The translations under genes and the position numbers were made by a program. From positions 1 through 6,528 of the forward strand of contig JAEWML010000219.1 of NCBI GenBank assembly GCA_023393155.1: 6,528 nucleotides of DNA, in the 5' to 3' direction. Of the stretch, positions 1 to 6,333 are shown piece by piece; within the stretch, counting starts at the first letter, position 1; every line of letters starts with the position of its first letter. The notes under the pieces were generated by a model. It did not search any database. It was not told where the DNA came from and was given only the letters and a program-made list of their open reading frames with translations. The DNA is from Bacillota bacterium (GTDB lineage Bacteria; Bacillota; Clostridia; Oscillospirales; Oscillospiraceae).

Positions 1-1712
1 CCCTTATCCGCCAGATAAGAAAGCGCCCAAGCGTTAAAAACGTTCAGGCCAAAATCGCCGTAAAGAGAAAGCCCTTTTTCGCGAAGCAGGGGCAGATGCC
101 CCAGATTGCCAACCATGGCGGCGGAAACGCCCAGACCTGCCGCTTTCTCCAGCAACTCCAGAAAATATGGCTCGTCCCCGTCCCGCCAGACGCGGGGAAG
201 AACGGCGCAGTATTTCCCGTCAAATTCCGGCAGCGCGTCCAGCGTTTCAAAGAGCTCCAGGGGAAGATACACCCGCTCCGGGCGCAGTTCCAGCAGCTCC
301 CGCGTAAGCTGTTCCCGGCAGGCCAGAGAACAGGTCAGCGCAGGTTCTCCGGTATAGACAGCCGCTTTTTCGAGAGGAGGAACGGACAAAACACGCCGCT
401 TGGGCGGCGCGGTCCGCAAAGCAGTAAGCGCTGCCAGAGCGTCCCGCCGCAGGGCGTTTACCGTTGCCGCCGACACGGACAGCCCATCCTCAAGCGTCAC
501 CGAAACGGTTTGGCAGCGGTAGGCGGTGCCGCCGGTTTTTTTCAGCCGGGTTTCCAACTCCTCCGCCGTTACCGCCCGGTTTCGGGCTTCCTCGGGGACG
601 GGGCCGGTGGCCGTGCCCTCCCGGCCCGCGCCGTCCCGGACGGTCAGGGTGCAGGGTTTATCTTTACGGAAGACGGCCTCCATGATCACGGGGACCGTTC
701 GTATTCCGCCTTTTTCAACGGCGGCCTTCACCTGCGCAAACAGCCCCTTCGGTTCCTCCGCGTCTGCAGGACGCACGCCGAACTGCCCGGGACCGGACAA
801 CCCCCGCCAGTATCCGTCGGTAAAGCCGGAGCGGGAAAAGGCGGCCTCCAGCGCGGCGGCTTCCTCCGCCGTGGGGCCCCGGTTCTCCCGCAGAAGGCGG
901 GAATAAATGCCTGTCACCACAGCCACATATTCAGGGCGCTTCATGCGCCCCTCCAGCTTCAGGCAAGCCACGCCCATCTGGGCCATGTCCTCTAAAAAGC
1001 CTGCCAGACAGTTGTCCTTCAGGCTAAGGGGGTAAGCAGTTTTTTTCGGCTTTCCCAGCAGGGACGGCGGGCTGCCCTGCCCGGACACGTCCGGCCCGGG
1101 CAGCTCCGTCAGGGTATAGGGCAGGCGGCAGGGCTGGGCGCACCGGCCCCGGTTTCCCGATCGGCCCCCGATCAGCGCGCTCATGGCGCACTGGCCGGAA
1201 TAGCACATGCACAGCGCCCCGTGGACAAAGACCTCAATCTCAGCCGGGCAGTTTTTGCAGATGCCCTCGGTGTCCTCCCGGGAGCATTCCCGGGCAATGA
1301 CCACCCGTTCGCACCCGTCCGCCGCCGCTTCGCAGGCCCCGCCGGAGGTAAACAGGCTCATCTGGGTGCTGGCGTGGAGCGGAAGGTCCGGCAGGGCGCG
1401 GCGCAGCAGGGCGAACAGCCCCAAATCCTGCACCAGCACTGCGTCCACCCCCAGGGCGGAAGCAGTTTTTGCGCAGGCGAGGGCGGCGTCCAATTCCCGG
1501 TCGGACACCAGCGTGTTCAGCGTCAGATAGACCTTCACGCCCCGCTCGTGGCAGTATTGAAGGGCCTCCAAAAACTCCTCATCGGAGAAATTTTTCGCGC
1601 TCTGCCGGGCGTTAAAGCTGCCCCAGCCCAGATATACCGCGTCCGCTCCGCACTCCACGGCGGCGCGAAGGGACTCCGGAGACCCGGCGGGGGAGAGAAG
1701 CTCGGGTCGCAT
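1..1712 (-). CDS. Peptidase U32 family protein (DUF3656-type, RlhA/TrhP-like), 3' end cut by window edge
   Basis: An open frame of 570 codons runs from ATG at 1712 to the left edge without a stop, so the C-terminus is missing. The start MRPELLSPAGSPE is the typical U32 opening, and AVYLG follows near residue 26. The family core is plain: HGALCMCYSGQC at 164-175, GGRSGNRGRCAQPCR at 182-196, SLKDNC ending at C235, and KLEGRMK at 252-258. C168, C175, C191 and C235 are the likely iron-sulfur ligands, by analogy with the U32 proteins UbiU/UbiV. A DUF3656-like middle region follows, then a second U32-like segment (GLNVFN, near 553-558), as in long clostridial members. Characterised relatives (E. 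coli RlhA and TrhP, B. subtilis YrrN/YrrO) act in hydroxylation of rRNA or tRNA, so RNA modification is likelier than proteolysis despite the family name. The exact substrate cannot be read here. The start codon overlaps the zapA stop (TGATG), implying translational coupling. The encoded protein is probably cytoplasmic; no signal peptide is seen. Confidence 0.93.
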   Translation of the reverse strand, partial: MRPELLSPAGSPESLRAAVECGADAVYLGWGSFNARQSAKNFSDEEFLEALQYCHERGVKVYLTLNTLVSDRELDAALACAKTASALGVDAVLVQDLGLFALLRRALPDLPLHASTQMSLFTSGGACEAAADGCERVVIARECSREDTEGICKNCPAEIEVFVHGALCMCYSGQCAMSALIGGRSGNRGRCAQPCRLPYTLTELPGPDVSGQGSPPSLLGKPKKTAYPLSLKDNCLAGFLEDMAQMGVACLKLEGRMKRPEYVAVVTGIYSRLLRENRGPTAEEAAALEAAFSRSGFTDGYWRGLSGPGQFGVRPADAEEPKGLFAQVKAAVEKGGIRTVPVIMEAVFRKDKPCTLTVRDGAGREGTATGPVPEEARNRAVTAEELETRLKKTGGTAYRCQTVSVTLEDGLSVSAATVNALRRDALAALTALRTAPPKRRVLSVPPLEKAAVYTGEPALTCSLACREQLTRELLELRPERVYLPLELFETLDALPEFDGKYCAVLPRVWRDGDEPYFLELLEKAAGLGVSAAMVGNLGHLPLLREKGLSLYGDFGLNVFNAWALSYLADK

Positions 1713-2059
1713 CAGCGCCGGTTCCCGTTTCCGCCGCCCTTGGAGTCCAGCTTCTGCTGAAGACGGAAAACCTCCCGCTTCAAATCGGAAGCCTCACCCT
1801 GGGCGCGGCCCGCCTCATCCGCGTAGTTTTTAATCTCGGAGCGCAGCTTTTCCGCCGCCTCATAGGATTTAAACAGCTCGTCCGCGATGTTGACGGCGGT
1901 CAGCACGGCGGCGTCCGTCCGGCCCACCTTGGCGACGGTGAGCAGCTCGTCCATTTTTTTGCCCACAAAGGCGCCCACTTTTTCCATGTATTCCGGGGAC
2001 TCGTCCGCCACAAAATTGTAATCCTCTCCGCAGATCGTCACGGTGACACGGTTATTCAT
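1712..2059 (-). CDS. zapA: Cell division protein ZapA
   Basis: This encodes 115 residues, close to the usual ZapA length. ZapA binds FtsZ in the cytoplasm and promotes bundling of filaments in the division ring. The N-terminal half (about 1-60) has the ZapA pattern: a beta-hairpin start MNNRVTVTICGEDYNF, then SPEYMEKVGAFV and a helix with KKMDEL. The stretch TDAAVLTAVNIADELFK is the typical family core. Residues about 65-106 are rich in E, K, R, A and L and look like the dimerising coiled coil (AAEKLRSEI, then LKREVFRLQQKL). The tail is short and basic (GGGNGNRR). The start is set by GAGGAGG (plus-strand 2069-2075) about 9 bases upstream of the ATG. The stop TGA shares a base with the ATG of the U32 gene. 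A zapA-U32 order is, as far as I recall, common in Clostridia. The gene has its own promoter upstream and is probably first in its operon. Confidence 0.95.
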   Translation of the reverse strand: MNNRVTVTICGEDYNFVADESPEYMEKVGAFVGKKMDELLTVAKVGRTDAAVLTAVNIADELFKSYEAAEKLRSEIKNYADEAGRAQGEASDLKREVFRLQQKLDSKGGGNGNRR

Positions 2060-2085
2060 CCTGTGATTCCTCCTCTTTTAAAGCT

Positions 2086-2101
2086 GCCGCCCGGGCGCGG
2101 C
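2086..2101 (-). other. Stem-loop in the zapA leader
   Basis: The leader contains GCCGCGCCCGGGCGGC on the minus strand. It can form a 5-bp GC stem with a 6-base loop, ending about 10 bases before the zapA Shine-Dalgarno site. It could modulate translation or mRNA stability. There is no U-run after it, so it is not a terminator. The structure is visible in the sequence; any role is inference. Confidence 0.35.
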
Positions 2102-2127
2102 ATAATCACCCATTTTCATAAGTCAGC

Positions 2128-2157
2128 ATTATATCATACATGCCCGCGGGATTCCAG
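2128..2157 (-). promoter_or_regulatory. zapA-U32 operon promoter (extended -10)
   Basis: Reading the minus strand, a perfect TATAAT lies at 2133-2128, preceded by TGA, which gives the extended -10 form TGATATAAT. A -35 at normal spacing is poor (TGGAAT or CTGGAA, about 3 of 6 matches), which an extended -10 can offset. The predicted transcript start is near 2121, giving a leader of about 60 bases before the zapA ATG. This suggests housekeeping sigma-A-type control. Confidence 0.75.
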
Positions 2158-2188
2158 CTTTTTTCCACGCCGGGGCAAAGTTTTGGGC

Positions 2189-2217
2189 TTGTCAGAAGCG
2201 TTCAAGTCGTATACAAT
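2189..2217 (+). promoter_or_regulatory. Promoter of the dnaD-like/dnaI operon
   Basis: TTGTCA at 2189-2194 and TACAAT at 2212-2217 are separated by exactly 17 bases. Each hexamer matches the sigma-A-type consensus at 5 of 6 positions. The predicted start is near 2224, leaving a GC-rich leader of about 97 bases before the GTG start at 2321. The site is divergent from, but does not overlap, the zapA promoter. Confidence 0.75.
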
Positions 2218-2233
2218 GGGGAATGTCAAATAG

Positions 2234-2320
2234 CCGGGGCGGTTTCGTCTCCGGGAGAACGGGCAATTTCGCGCACCTTGGTGGGCGGCGCTGCCGTAAG
2301 ACAGAGGGGAGGCGCGCCGA
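2234..2320 (+). other. Structured 5' leader of the dnaD-like gene
   Basis: Downstream of the predicted transcript start the leader can form a hairpin at 2234-2254 (CCGGGG pairing with CTCCGG, one G-T pair). Two smaller possible hairpins follow, around CACCTTGGTG and CGGCGCTGCCG. The Shine-Dalgarno GGGGAGG (2306-2312) lies after them. I recognise no riboswitch, T-box or protein-binding leader here. In DNA this GC-rich, chance hairpins are frequent, so a regulatory role is only a possibility. Confidence 0.3.
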
Positions 2321-3253
2321 GTGGCGGGAATTTTAAAGCATCTGGGAGACGAGAGCGTCACCGTATCCGGGGCCGCGCTGCGCCGCCTTTTAGAGCGGGG
2401 GGACGGAGACGCGTCCCTTTTATATCTGGCGCTGCTGCGCCATCAGGGGCTTACCCAGCCCCGGTCCCTTGCGGGAGAGCTCAGATGGGAGCGGAGCCGC
2501 ATTGAAGCGGCGGAAACGGTGCTGCGCCAGTTGGAGCTGGTGTCTCTCCCGGCGGCAGAGCTGCCCGAGCCGTCGGACGAGCGGCCGGATTACCGGCAGG
2601 AGGACGTGACCGTGGCGCTGGAGGGAGACGTGGCGTTTCGCGGCCTTGCCGCCGAGGTGGAGCGGAAGCTGGGGAAAAAGCTTTCCACCCCGGACATGGG
2701 GACGCTTTTGGGCCTTTACGACTATCTGGGCCTGCCCTCCGATGTGATTTATCTTCTGGTGTGCCACTGCGCGGAGCGCATTCGCCTGCGCTATGGCGAG
2801 GGCCGCCGCCCCACATTGCGCCAGATTGAAAAAGAGGGGTACGCATGGGCCCGGATGGGGCTTGATACCCAAAGCGCGGCGGCGGAATACCTGAAAAAAT
2901 ACGCCCATCGGCAGGAGGCTTTGCCTGCCTATATGCGGGTTCTCCAGTTGGGGGACAGGCCTCCTGTGGCGGCGGAGGAAAAATATCTGGCCGGGTGGCA
3001 GGAGTGGGGCTTTTTGCCGGAGACGGTGGCCCTTGCCTATGAAAAAACGGTTTTAAAGTGCCACGAGCTAAAATGGCCCTACATAAACGGAATTTTGAAG
3101 CGCTGGCACGAGGCGGGGCTTCATACGCCGGAGCAGGTGGCTGCGGGGGACCGTCCCCAGACGCAGCAGACCCAGCCGTCCCGGCGGGACCAGCGCCCGC
3201 CGGAGGAGGAGATGCGCCGGTATGTGCAGGCGCTGCACCGGGGCAAGGAGTAA
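2321..3253 (+). CDS. DnaD/DnaB-like primosome (helicase-loading) protein
   Basis: This encodes 310 residues starting at GTG 2321, set by GGGGAGG 8 bases upstream. Residues about 1-85 look like a winged-helix DNA-binding region (helical pattern around LLYLALLRHQGL and LAGELRW). An acidic linker follows (LPEPSDERPDYRQEDV). Two DnaB_2/DnaD C-terminal-type domains come next. The first spans about 106-182 (FRGLAAEVERKLGKKLS, LYDYLGLPSDVI, then IEKEGYAWARMG). The second spans about 218-270 and ends in the family signature YxxxIxxxWxxxG (Y254, I258, W262, G266). The tail (about 275-310) is rich in Q, R, P and E and probably flexible. In B. subtilis, DnaD and DnaB act with the DnaI loader to place the replicative helicase on DNA; the next gene here is such a loader, so the same cytoplasmic job is likely. 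Whether this is the DnaD or DnaB counterpart is unclear: its size is intermediate and its twin domains are DnaB-like. A phage origin is possible for the family, but nothing phage-like flanks it. Confidence 0.9.
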   Translation: MAGILKHLGDESVTVSGAALRRLLERGDGDASLLYLALLRHQGLTQPRSLAGELRWERSRIEAAETVLRQLELVSLPAAELPEPSDERPDYRQEDVTVALEGDVAFRGLAAEVERKLGKKLSTPDMGTLLGLYDYLGLPSDVIYLLVCHCAERIRLRYGEGRRPTLRQIEKEGYAWARMGLDTQSAAAEYLKKYAHRQEALPAYMRVLQLGDRPPVAAEEKYLAGWQEWGFLPETVALAYEKTVLKCHELKWPYINGILKRWHEAGLHTPEQVAAGDRPQTQQTQPSRRDQRPPEEEMRRYVQALHRGKE

Positions 3254-3265
3254 GGGGGGAGCGGA

Positions 3266-4261
3266 GTGTCCTACGACGGAAAAATTATGCGCCGGGCCGC
3301 CGCCCGGTTCGACGCGGACCGCCGCCGTCGGGAAGAGGCCTTCCGCAGGCGGCAGGAGCAGACGTATGCCCGTGCGCCCCGGCTGCGGGAGATCGACGCG
3401 GAGCTGACTTCTACCATGAGCCGCATCATTGTCTCCGCCCTGCGCAAGGGGTCGGACCCCCGCCCGGCGGTGGCGGTGCTGCGGGACGGCAATCTCAGCC
3501 TTCAACAGGAGCGGACCCAGCTTCTGGCGGATTTGGGGCTTTCGCCGGATTATCTCGAATACAAGCCCGCCTGCCCGTTGTGCGGCGACGCGGGGACAAA
3601 AGGCGAGGCGGCGTGTGTCTGCCTGAAGCGATATTATGCGCAGGAGCAGCAGGCCGAGCTGTCCCGCACGCTGGACTTGGCGGGGCAGAGCTTCGATACC
3701 TTTTCCATGGATTGGTACGACCAGACCCCGGACCCGGTTTACGGCATCTCCCCCCGGGAGAACATGGAAACGGTGTATGAGGTCTGCGCAAACTATGCCC
3801 ACGCGTTTAAAAAGCATGGAGGGAACCTTTTGCTGTACGGCAAGCCGGGCCTGGGGAAAACCTTCCTCTCCGCCGCCATCGCGGGGGAGGTCAGCGCTGC
3901 GGGCTTCTCTGTGGTGTACGACACTGCGGCCCACGTATTTTCGCGGTTTGAGGACCGGAAATTTGGCCGGGACGAGGGGGAGGGCGTGGACGAGGACGTG
4001 GAGCGTATCATGCACTGCGACCTGCTGATTCTGGATGATTTGGGGACGGAGATGACCACCTCCTTTGTCCAGAGCGCCCTGTACGAGATTGTCAACACCC
4101 GGCTTTTGGAGCGCCGGTCGGTGATTTTGAACACGAACCTGTCCCCGGAGGAGCTTGCCAGACGGTACGGGGCGCAGATTGGCTCGAGGCTTGAGGGAGA
4201 GTATCAGATACTTCCGTTTTTTGGACGGGACATTCGCCGCCTGAAAAAGGAGAGGGGCTGA
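3266..4261 (+). CDS. dnaI: DnaI/DnaC-type AAA+ helicase loader ATPase
   Basis: This encodes 331 residues from GTG 3266, 12 bases after the upstream stop, with a G-rich Shine-Dalgarno (3255-3261) only about 4 bases away. An internal ATG at 3287 is possible, but MSYDGK fits the family start better. Residues about 7-90 form an Arg/Glu-rich helical, probably coiled-coil region. A zinc-ribbon-like Cys set follows: C103, C106, C117 and C119 (CPLCGD, then CVC). The ATPase domain spans about 165-331. It has Walker A GKPGLGKT (192-199), Walker B LLILDDLGTE (253-262), sensor-1-like LNTN (288-291) and the family's GSRL (306-309), with R308 a candidate ATP-contacting arginine. DnaI/DnaC proteins use ATP to load the replicative helicase at the origin and at restarting forks. 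The neighbouring DnaD-like gene supports the chromosomal loader role over an IstB transposition helper, since no transposase is nearby. The symbol follows B. subtilis and rests on family and context only. Confidence 0.92.
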   Translation: MSYDGKIMRRAAARFDADRRRREEAFRRRQEQTYARAPRLREIDAELTSTMSRIIVSALRKGSDPRPAVAVLRDGNLSLQQERTQLLADLGLSPDYLEYKPACPLCGDAGTKGEAACVCLKRYYAQEQQAELSRTLDLAGQSFDTFSMDWYDQTPDPVYGISPRENMETVYEVCANYAHAFKKHGGNLLLYGKPGLGKTFLSAAIAGEVSAAGFSVVYDTAAHVFSRFEDRKFGRDEGEGVDEDVERIMHCDLLILDDLGTEMTTSFVQSALYEIVNTRLLERRSVILNTNLSPEELARRYGAQIGSRLEGEYQILPFFGRDIRRLKKERG

Positions 4262-4282
4262 GCCGCGGCCCAAACGAAGAGA

Positions 4283-4364
4283 GGGAGAAGCGTTACCCCT
4301 CCCGCAGCGGTGGCTGCATACCCGTCTGACGGGGCGGTGTTTTGTGCACATGCCCCACCGTTGC
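4283..4364 (+). other. Structured 3' untranslated stretch or possible small RNA after dnaI
   Basis: Between the dnaI stop and the terminator lie several possible RNA helices. GGGAG (4283-4287) pairs with CTCCC (4299-4303). Directly next to it, GCAGCGGTGG (4304-4313) pairs with CCACCGTTGC (4355-4364) as a 10-bp stem with one G-T pair. Inside that stem, CCCGT (4321-4325) pairs with ACGGG (4329-4333) around a 3-base loop. No open frame of note and no known RNA family were recognised. I see no convincing separate promoter, so it is probably co-transcribed with dnaI. It could be a 3' UTR element, a small processed RNA or a decayed repeat. Confidence 0.4.
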
Positions 4365-4374
4365 AGTTAAACAA

Positions 4375-4423
4375 AAAAGGGCCCCTGCTTCAATACAGAT
4401 TGTATTGAAGCAGGGGCTTTTTT
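4375..4423. terminator. Bidirectional Rho-independent terminator
   Basis: Perfect 17-base arms (GCCCCTGCTTCAATACA at 4381-4397, and its complement at 4401-4417) surround the 3-base loop GAT. TTTTTT follows on the plus strand (4418-4423). On the left an A-run (4373-4378) gives a U-run for minus-strand transcripts. With two G-T pairs and A-T pairs the stem can extend to about 23 bp. The element sits between the convergent dnaI and VanW-type genes and should stop transcription from both sides. Confidence 0.93.
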
Positions 4424-4446
4424 CCTGCCTGTTATTTCATAGCAGG
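4424..4446. repeat. Small inverted repeat next to the terminator
   Basis: CCTGC (4424-4428) and GCAGG (4442-4446) can pair around a 13-base AT-rich loop. This directly abuts the main terminator. It may be a weak secondary hairpin for transcripts coming from the VanW-type gene, or chance. There is no strong U-run after it on either strand. Confidence 0.25.
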
Positions 4447-4490
4447 TAATTCTATTGAGAAGGAGTGCTGGCCGCAAAACTCACTGCCGC

Positions 4491-6293
4491 TTACAGCGAG
4501 GGAAGGGGGGAGATAATTGCATCCGGGCCGGGCTCCGCGCCATTGCCTGTTCCTGTGTCCCCGTAGACGGGCATTTCTTGGGCTGGGGGCGTGACGGTGC
4601 CGGGCGTCCCTTCCGAGGGAGTTGTCGTACCGTCGCTTCCCGTTCCGGTTTCTCCGGAGGCGGGGGGTTCGGTCTGCCCGGGCACTTCGCCCGGAAGCGG
4701 ACTGACCACGGGAGCAGGGCCTTTTAAAATAATTTTGTTGCGCGCCTTATAGTCGCTGGTGGCTTCAAAGGTGCTGGAAATCAGGTTCCCCTCTCCGTCG
4801 TAAAGATTGCGGTACGTCTCCACCTTATAACCGGTGTAGGGGGTGACTTTCACCGCCTCCGTCCCGGCAGGGAGCGTGGCGTCGTCCTCATAAACCACGG
4901 TAAACGGCGTGGTGGAAAGGGTTTTGTTGGTCATCTTCACCGTGGTGTCGTCCACCTTGGTGCCGTACAGCGACATGGTGAGATAGCCCTTGGAGTAAAC
5001 CGACTCGACCTTAATGGGATAATTGGTGTCGTTGCGGAAGCGGTAGTTTGGCCCGCCCCAGCTAACGGTGGCGTCCATTCCCTTGGGAATGTACGCGGGC
5101 ACATAGCGGTGGGCATACCGCTCCACGATTTCAAGGTCCGACTTCAGCGTCGCCAGATACAGCGTGGAGGACGGCTGGCACACGCCGCCGCCGATTTCGT
5201 CCACCGTCTCCCCATAGACATAGGCCGGGGCGGGCAAATAGCCCCGAGCGGCGGTCCGCTGGCCCACCACCAGATTATAGTCGAAAATATCGCCGCTGTT
5301 CAAAACTGTTCCGTTGATAGAGGAGGAGGCCAGCTTCACATTGCCGATGCGTGCGGCAGTGCCGCCCACGTGGGTGGTGTAGGAGCCCAGCATATCCCGA
5401 AACAAAACGGGGGCCAGCTCTTCCGCCGTCACGGCGGGAAACTGCACGTCGGCGGGAATTTCCACCGTGTCACCAGGCTTGGCGGCATTCATCGCGGACT
5501 GGGCCAGCGCCACGTCAAAGTCCGCGCCCACCCGCTCGGGCGTAATCGTGCCGGTGGCGGCGTCGTATCCGGCGTTTTTCATGTCACCGGAGGTCTGGTC
5601 GTGAATCTCCTGGGCGGATACCGCCCGGGCCGGCTCGGCAAGATAGGGAACGTCCAGCGCAAGGTTCAAATCCCACGCGCCGCCCTCGATGCTCTGGGTA
5701 AGCGTCTGGGGGTCCACGGTGCGGCCGTCCTCGGCCATGTGCACCAAAATAGAGGCATCACTCAGTTCGTAAGTGGTGTCCTGGCTGGGAAAGGAAAGAA
5801 GCTGCGCGGCGGCCTCCGCGGCGGCCTGCGTCTTTTCCTTGTCCAGAGAGATCAGGCCCGCCGTGTCGGAAAATGTGCCCGTGTTGGTGAAATACCGCCA
5901 GCCCAGAGTGAGAAAATTGCCCCGCAGATTTCCCTGATGGGCGTTGCGGGCCACGGTGGAAGCGGAAACCTCCGCTCCCAAATCCGCCAAAGCCACATAG
6001 GCGTCCGGCACCGGAGCGCGCTCCGGAACCTGGGACGCCGCGTCATCGTAAAGATAGAGGCCGATTTTCATAGCAGGGAAGGTCCGCTCCAGCTTTTGCG
6101 CGGCCTGAGCCACCGTCAGCCCGCTCAGGTCCTGCCCCAGAATCAGGGTGTTTTTCCAAAGCAGGCCGTTGTTCGCGGCATAGGCGCAAAGGCCGACATA
6201 TCCTGCCGCGAAAACGCTCAGCAGCACAAAGGCAATGGCGAAAGGCAGCTTCAATTGTTTTTTCTGCGCTTCCTGCACCATTACAGTATCCAT
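4491..6293 (-). CDS. VanW-domain envelope protein with peptidoglycan-binding-like and G5-like regions
   Basis: This encodes 600 residues. ATG at 6293 is chosen because GGGGAGGA lies just upstream at good spacing and the predicted promoter falls before it; a longer frame from 6374 would have to start upstream of that promoter. Residues 1-16 are polar and basic, and 17-40 form one membrane segment (signal anchor), so the bulk should be outside the cell. Residues about 43-320 hold two regions like PG_binding_4; the second contains TITPERVGADFDV and VEIP. The VanW domain (about 326-430) shows INGTVLNSGDIFDYN, then GGGVCQPSSTLY with C372, and later WGGPNYRFRN. A G5-like region follows (about 445-525: LPAGTEAVKV, TGYKVETYR, NKIILKG). 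The last 75 residues are a Pro/Gly/Thr-rich tail without an LPxTG signal. The biochemical function of VanW is not established. Relatives such as B. subtilis YoaR are ordinary chromosomal genes, so this alone is not evidence of vancomycin resistance. A cell-wall role is inferred. Confidence 0.93.
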   Translation of the reverse strand: MDTVMVQEAQKKQLKLPFAIAFVLLSVFAAGYVGLCAYAANNGLLWKNTLILGQDLSGLTVAQAAQKLERTFPAMKIGLYLYDDAASQVPERAPVPDAYVALADLGAEVSASTVARNAHQGNLRGNFLTLGWRYFTNTGTFSDTAGLISLDKEKTQAAAEAAAQLLSFPSQDTTYELSDASILVHMAEDGRTVDPQTLTQSIEGGAWDLNLALDVPYLAEPARAVSAQEIHDQTSGDMKNAGYDAATGTITPERVGADFDVALAQSAMNAAKPGDTVEIPADVQFPAVTAEELAPVLFRDMLGSYTTHVGGTAARIGNVKLASSSINGTVLNSGDIFDYNLVVGQRTAARGYLPAPAYVYGETVDEIGGGVCQPSSTLYLATLKSDLEIVERYAHRYVPAYIPKGMDATVSWGGPNYRFRNDTNYPIKVESVYSKGYLTMSLYGTKVDDTTVKMTNKTLSTTPFTVVYEDDATLPAGTEAVKVTPYTGYKVETYRNLYDGEGNLISSTFEATSDYKARNKIILKGPAPVVSPLPGEVPGQTEPPASGETGTGSDGTTTPSEGTPGTVTPPAQEMPVYGDTGTGNGAEPGPDAIISPLPSL

Positions 6294-6333
6294 GGATTCC
6301 TCCCCGTACTTTCTGAATTGAAACAAAAAAGGC

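Noticed and set aside
96..995. Long plus-strand open frame of 299 codons opposite the U32 gene
   Set aside because: It is antisense to a well-supported U32 coding frame, has a basic, low-complexity composition typical of GC-rich shadow frames, and shows no recognisable domain.
2161..2169. DnaA-box-like TTTTCCACG between the divergent promoters
   Set aside because: It differs from TTATCCACA at two positions and stands alone. A single degenerate 9-mer is expected by chance, although the replication context made it tempting.
3266..4261. IstB-type transposition helper ATPase
   Set aside because: No IstA transposase, terminal inverted repeats or target duplication are nearby. The cysteine ribbon and the adjacent DnaD-like gene fit a replicative helicase loader.
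3068..4351. Minus-strand open frame of 427 codons opposite dnaI
   Set aside because: The opposite strand carries clear zinc-ribbon and AAA+ motifs. The antisense translation is rich in R, P and H and has no family pattern, and its frame also runs through the structured intergenic stretch.
4262..4380. T-box, cobalamin riboswitch or 6S RNA in the dnaI 3' region
   Set aside because: The conserved sequences of these families were not found, and the stretch lies downstream of, not before, the plus-strand genes.
4455..4727. Plus-strand 90-codon frame after the terminator
   Set aside because: It overlaps the Pro/Gly/Thr-rich end of the VanW-type gene in antisense and lacks a convincing promoter or recognisable product.
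4491..6293. Vancomycin resistance determinant
   Set aside because: VanW-domain proteins are common chromosomal genes, VanW is not itself a proven resistance enzyme, and no vanH/A/X, vanR/S or vanY gene is in the window.
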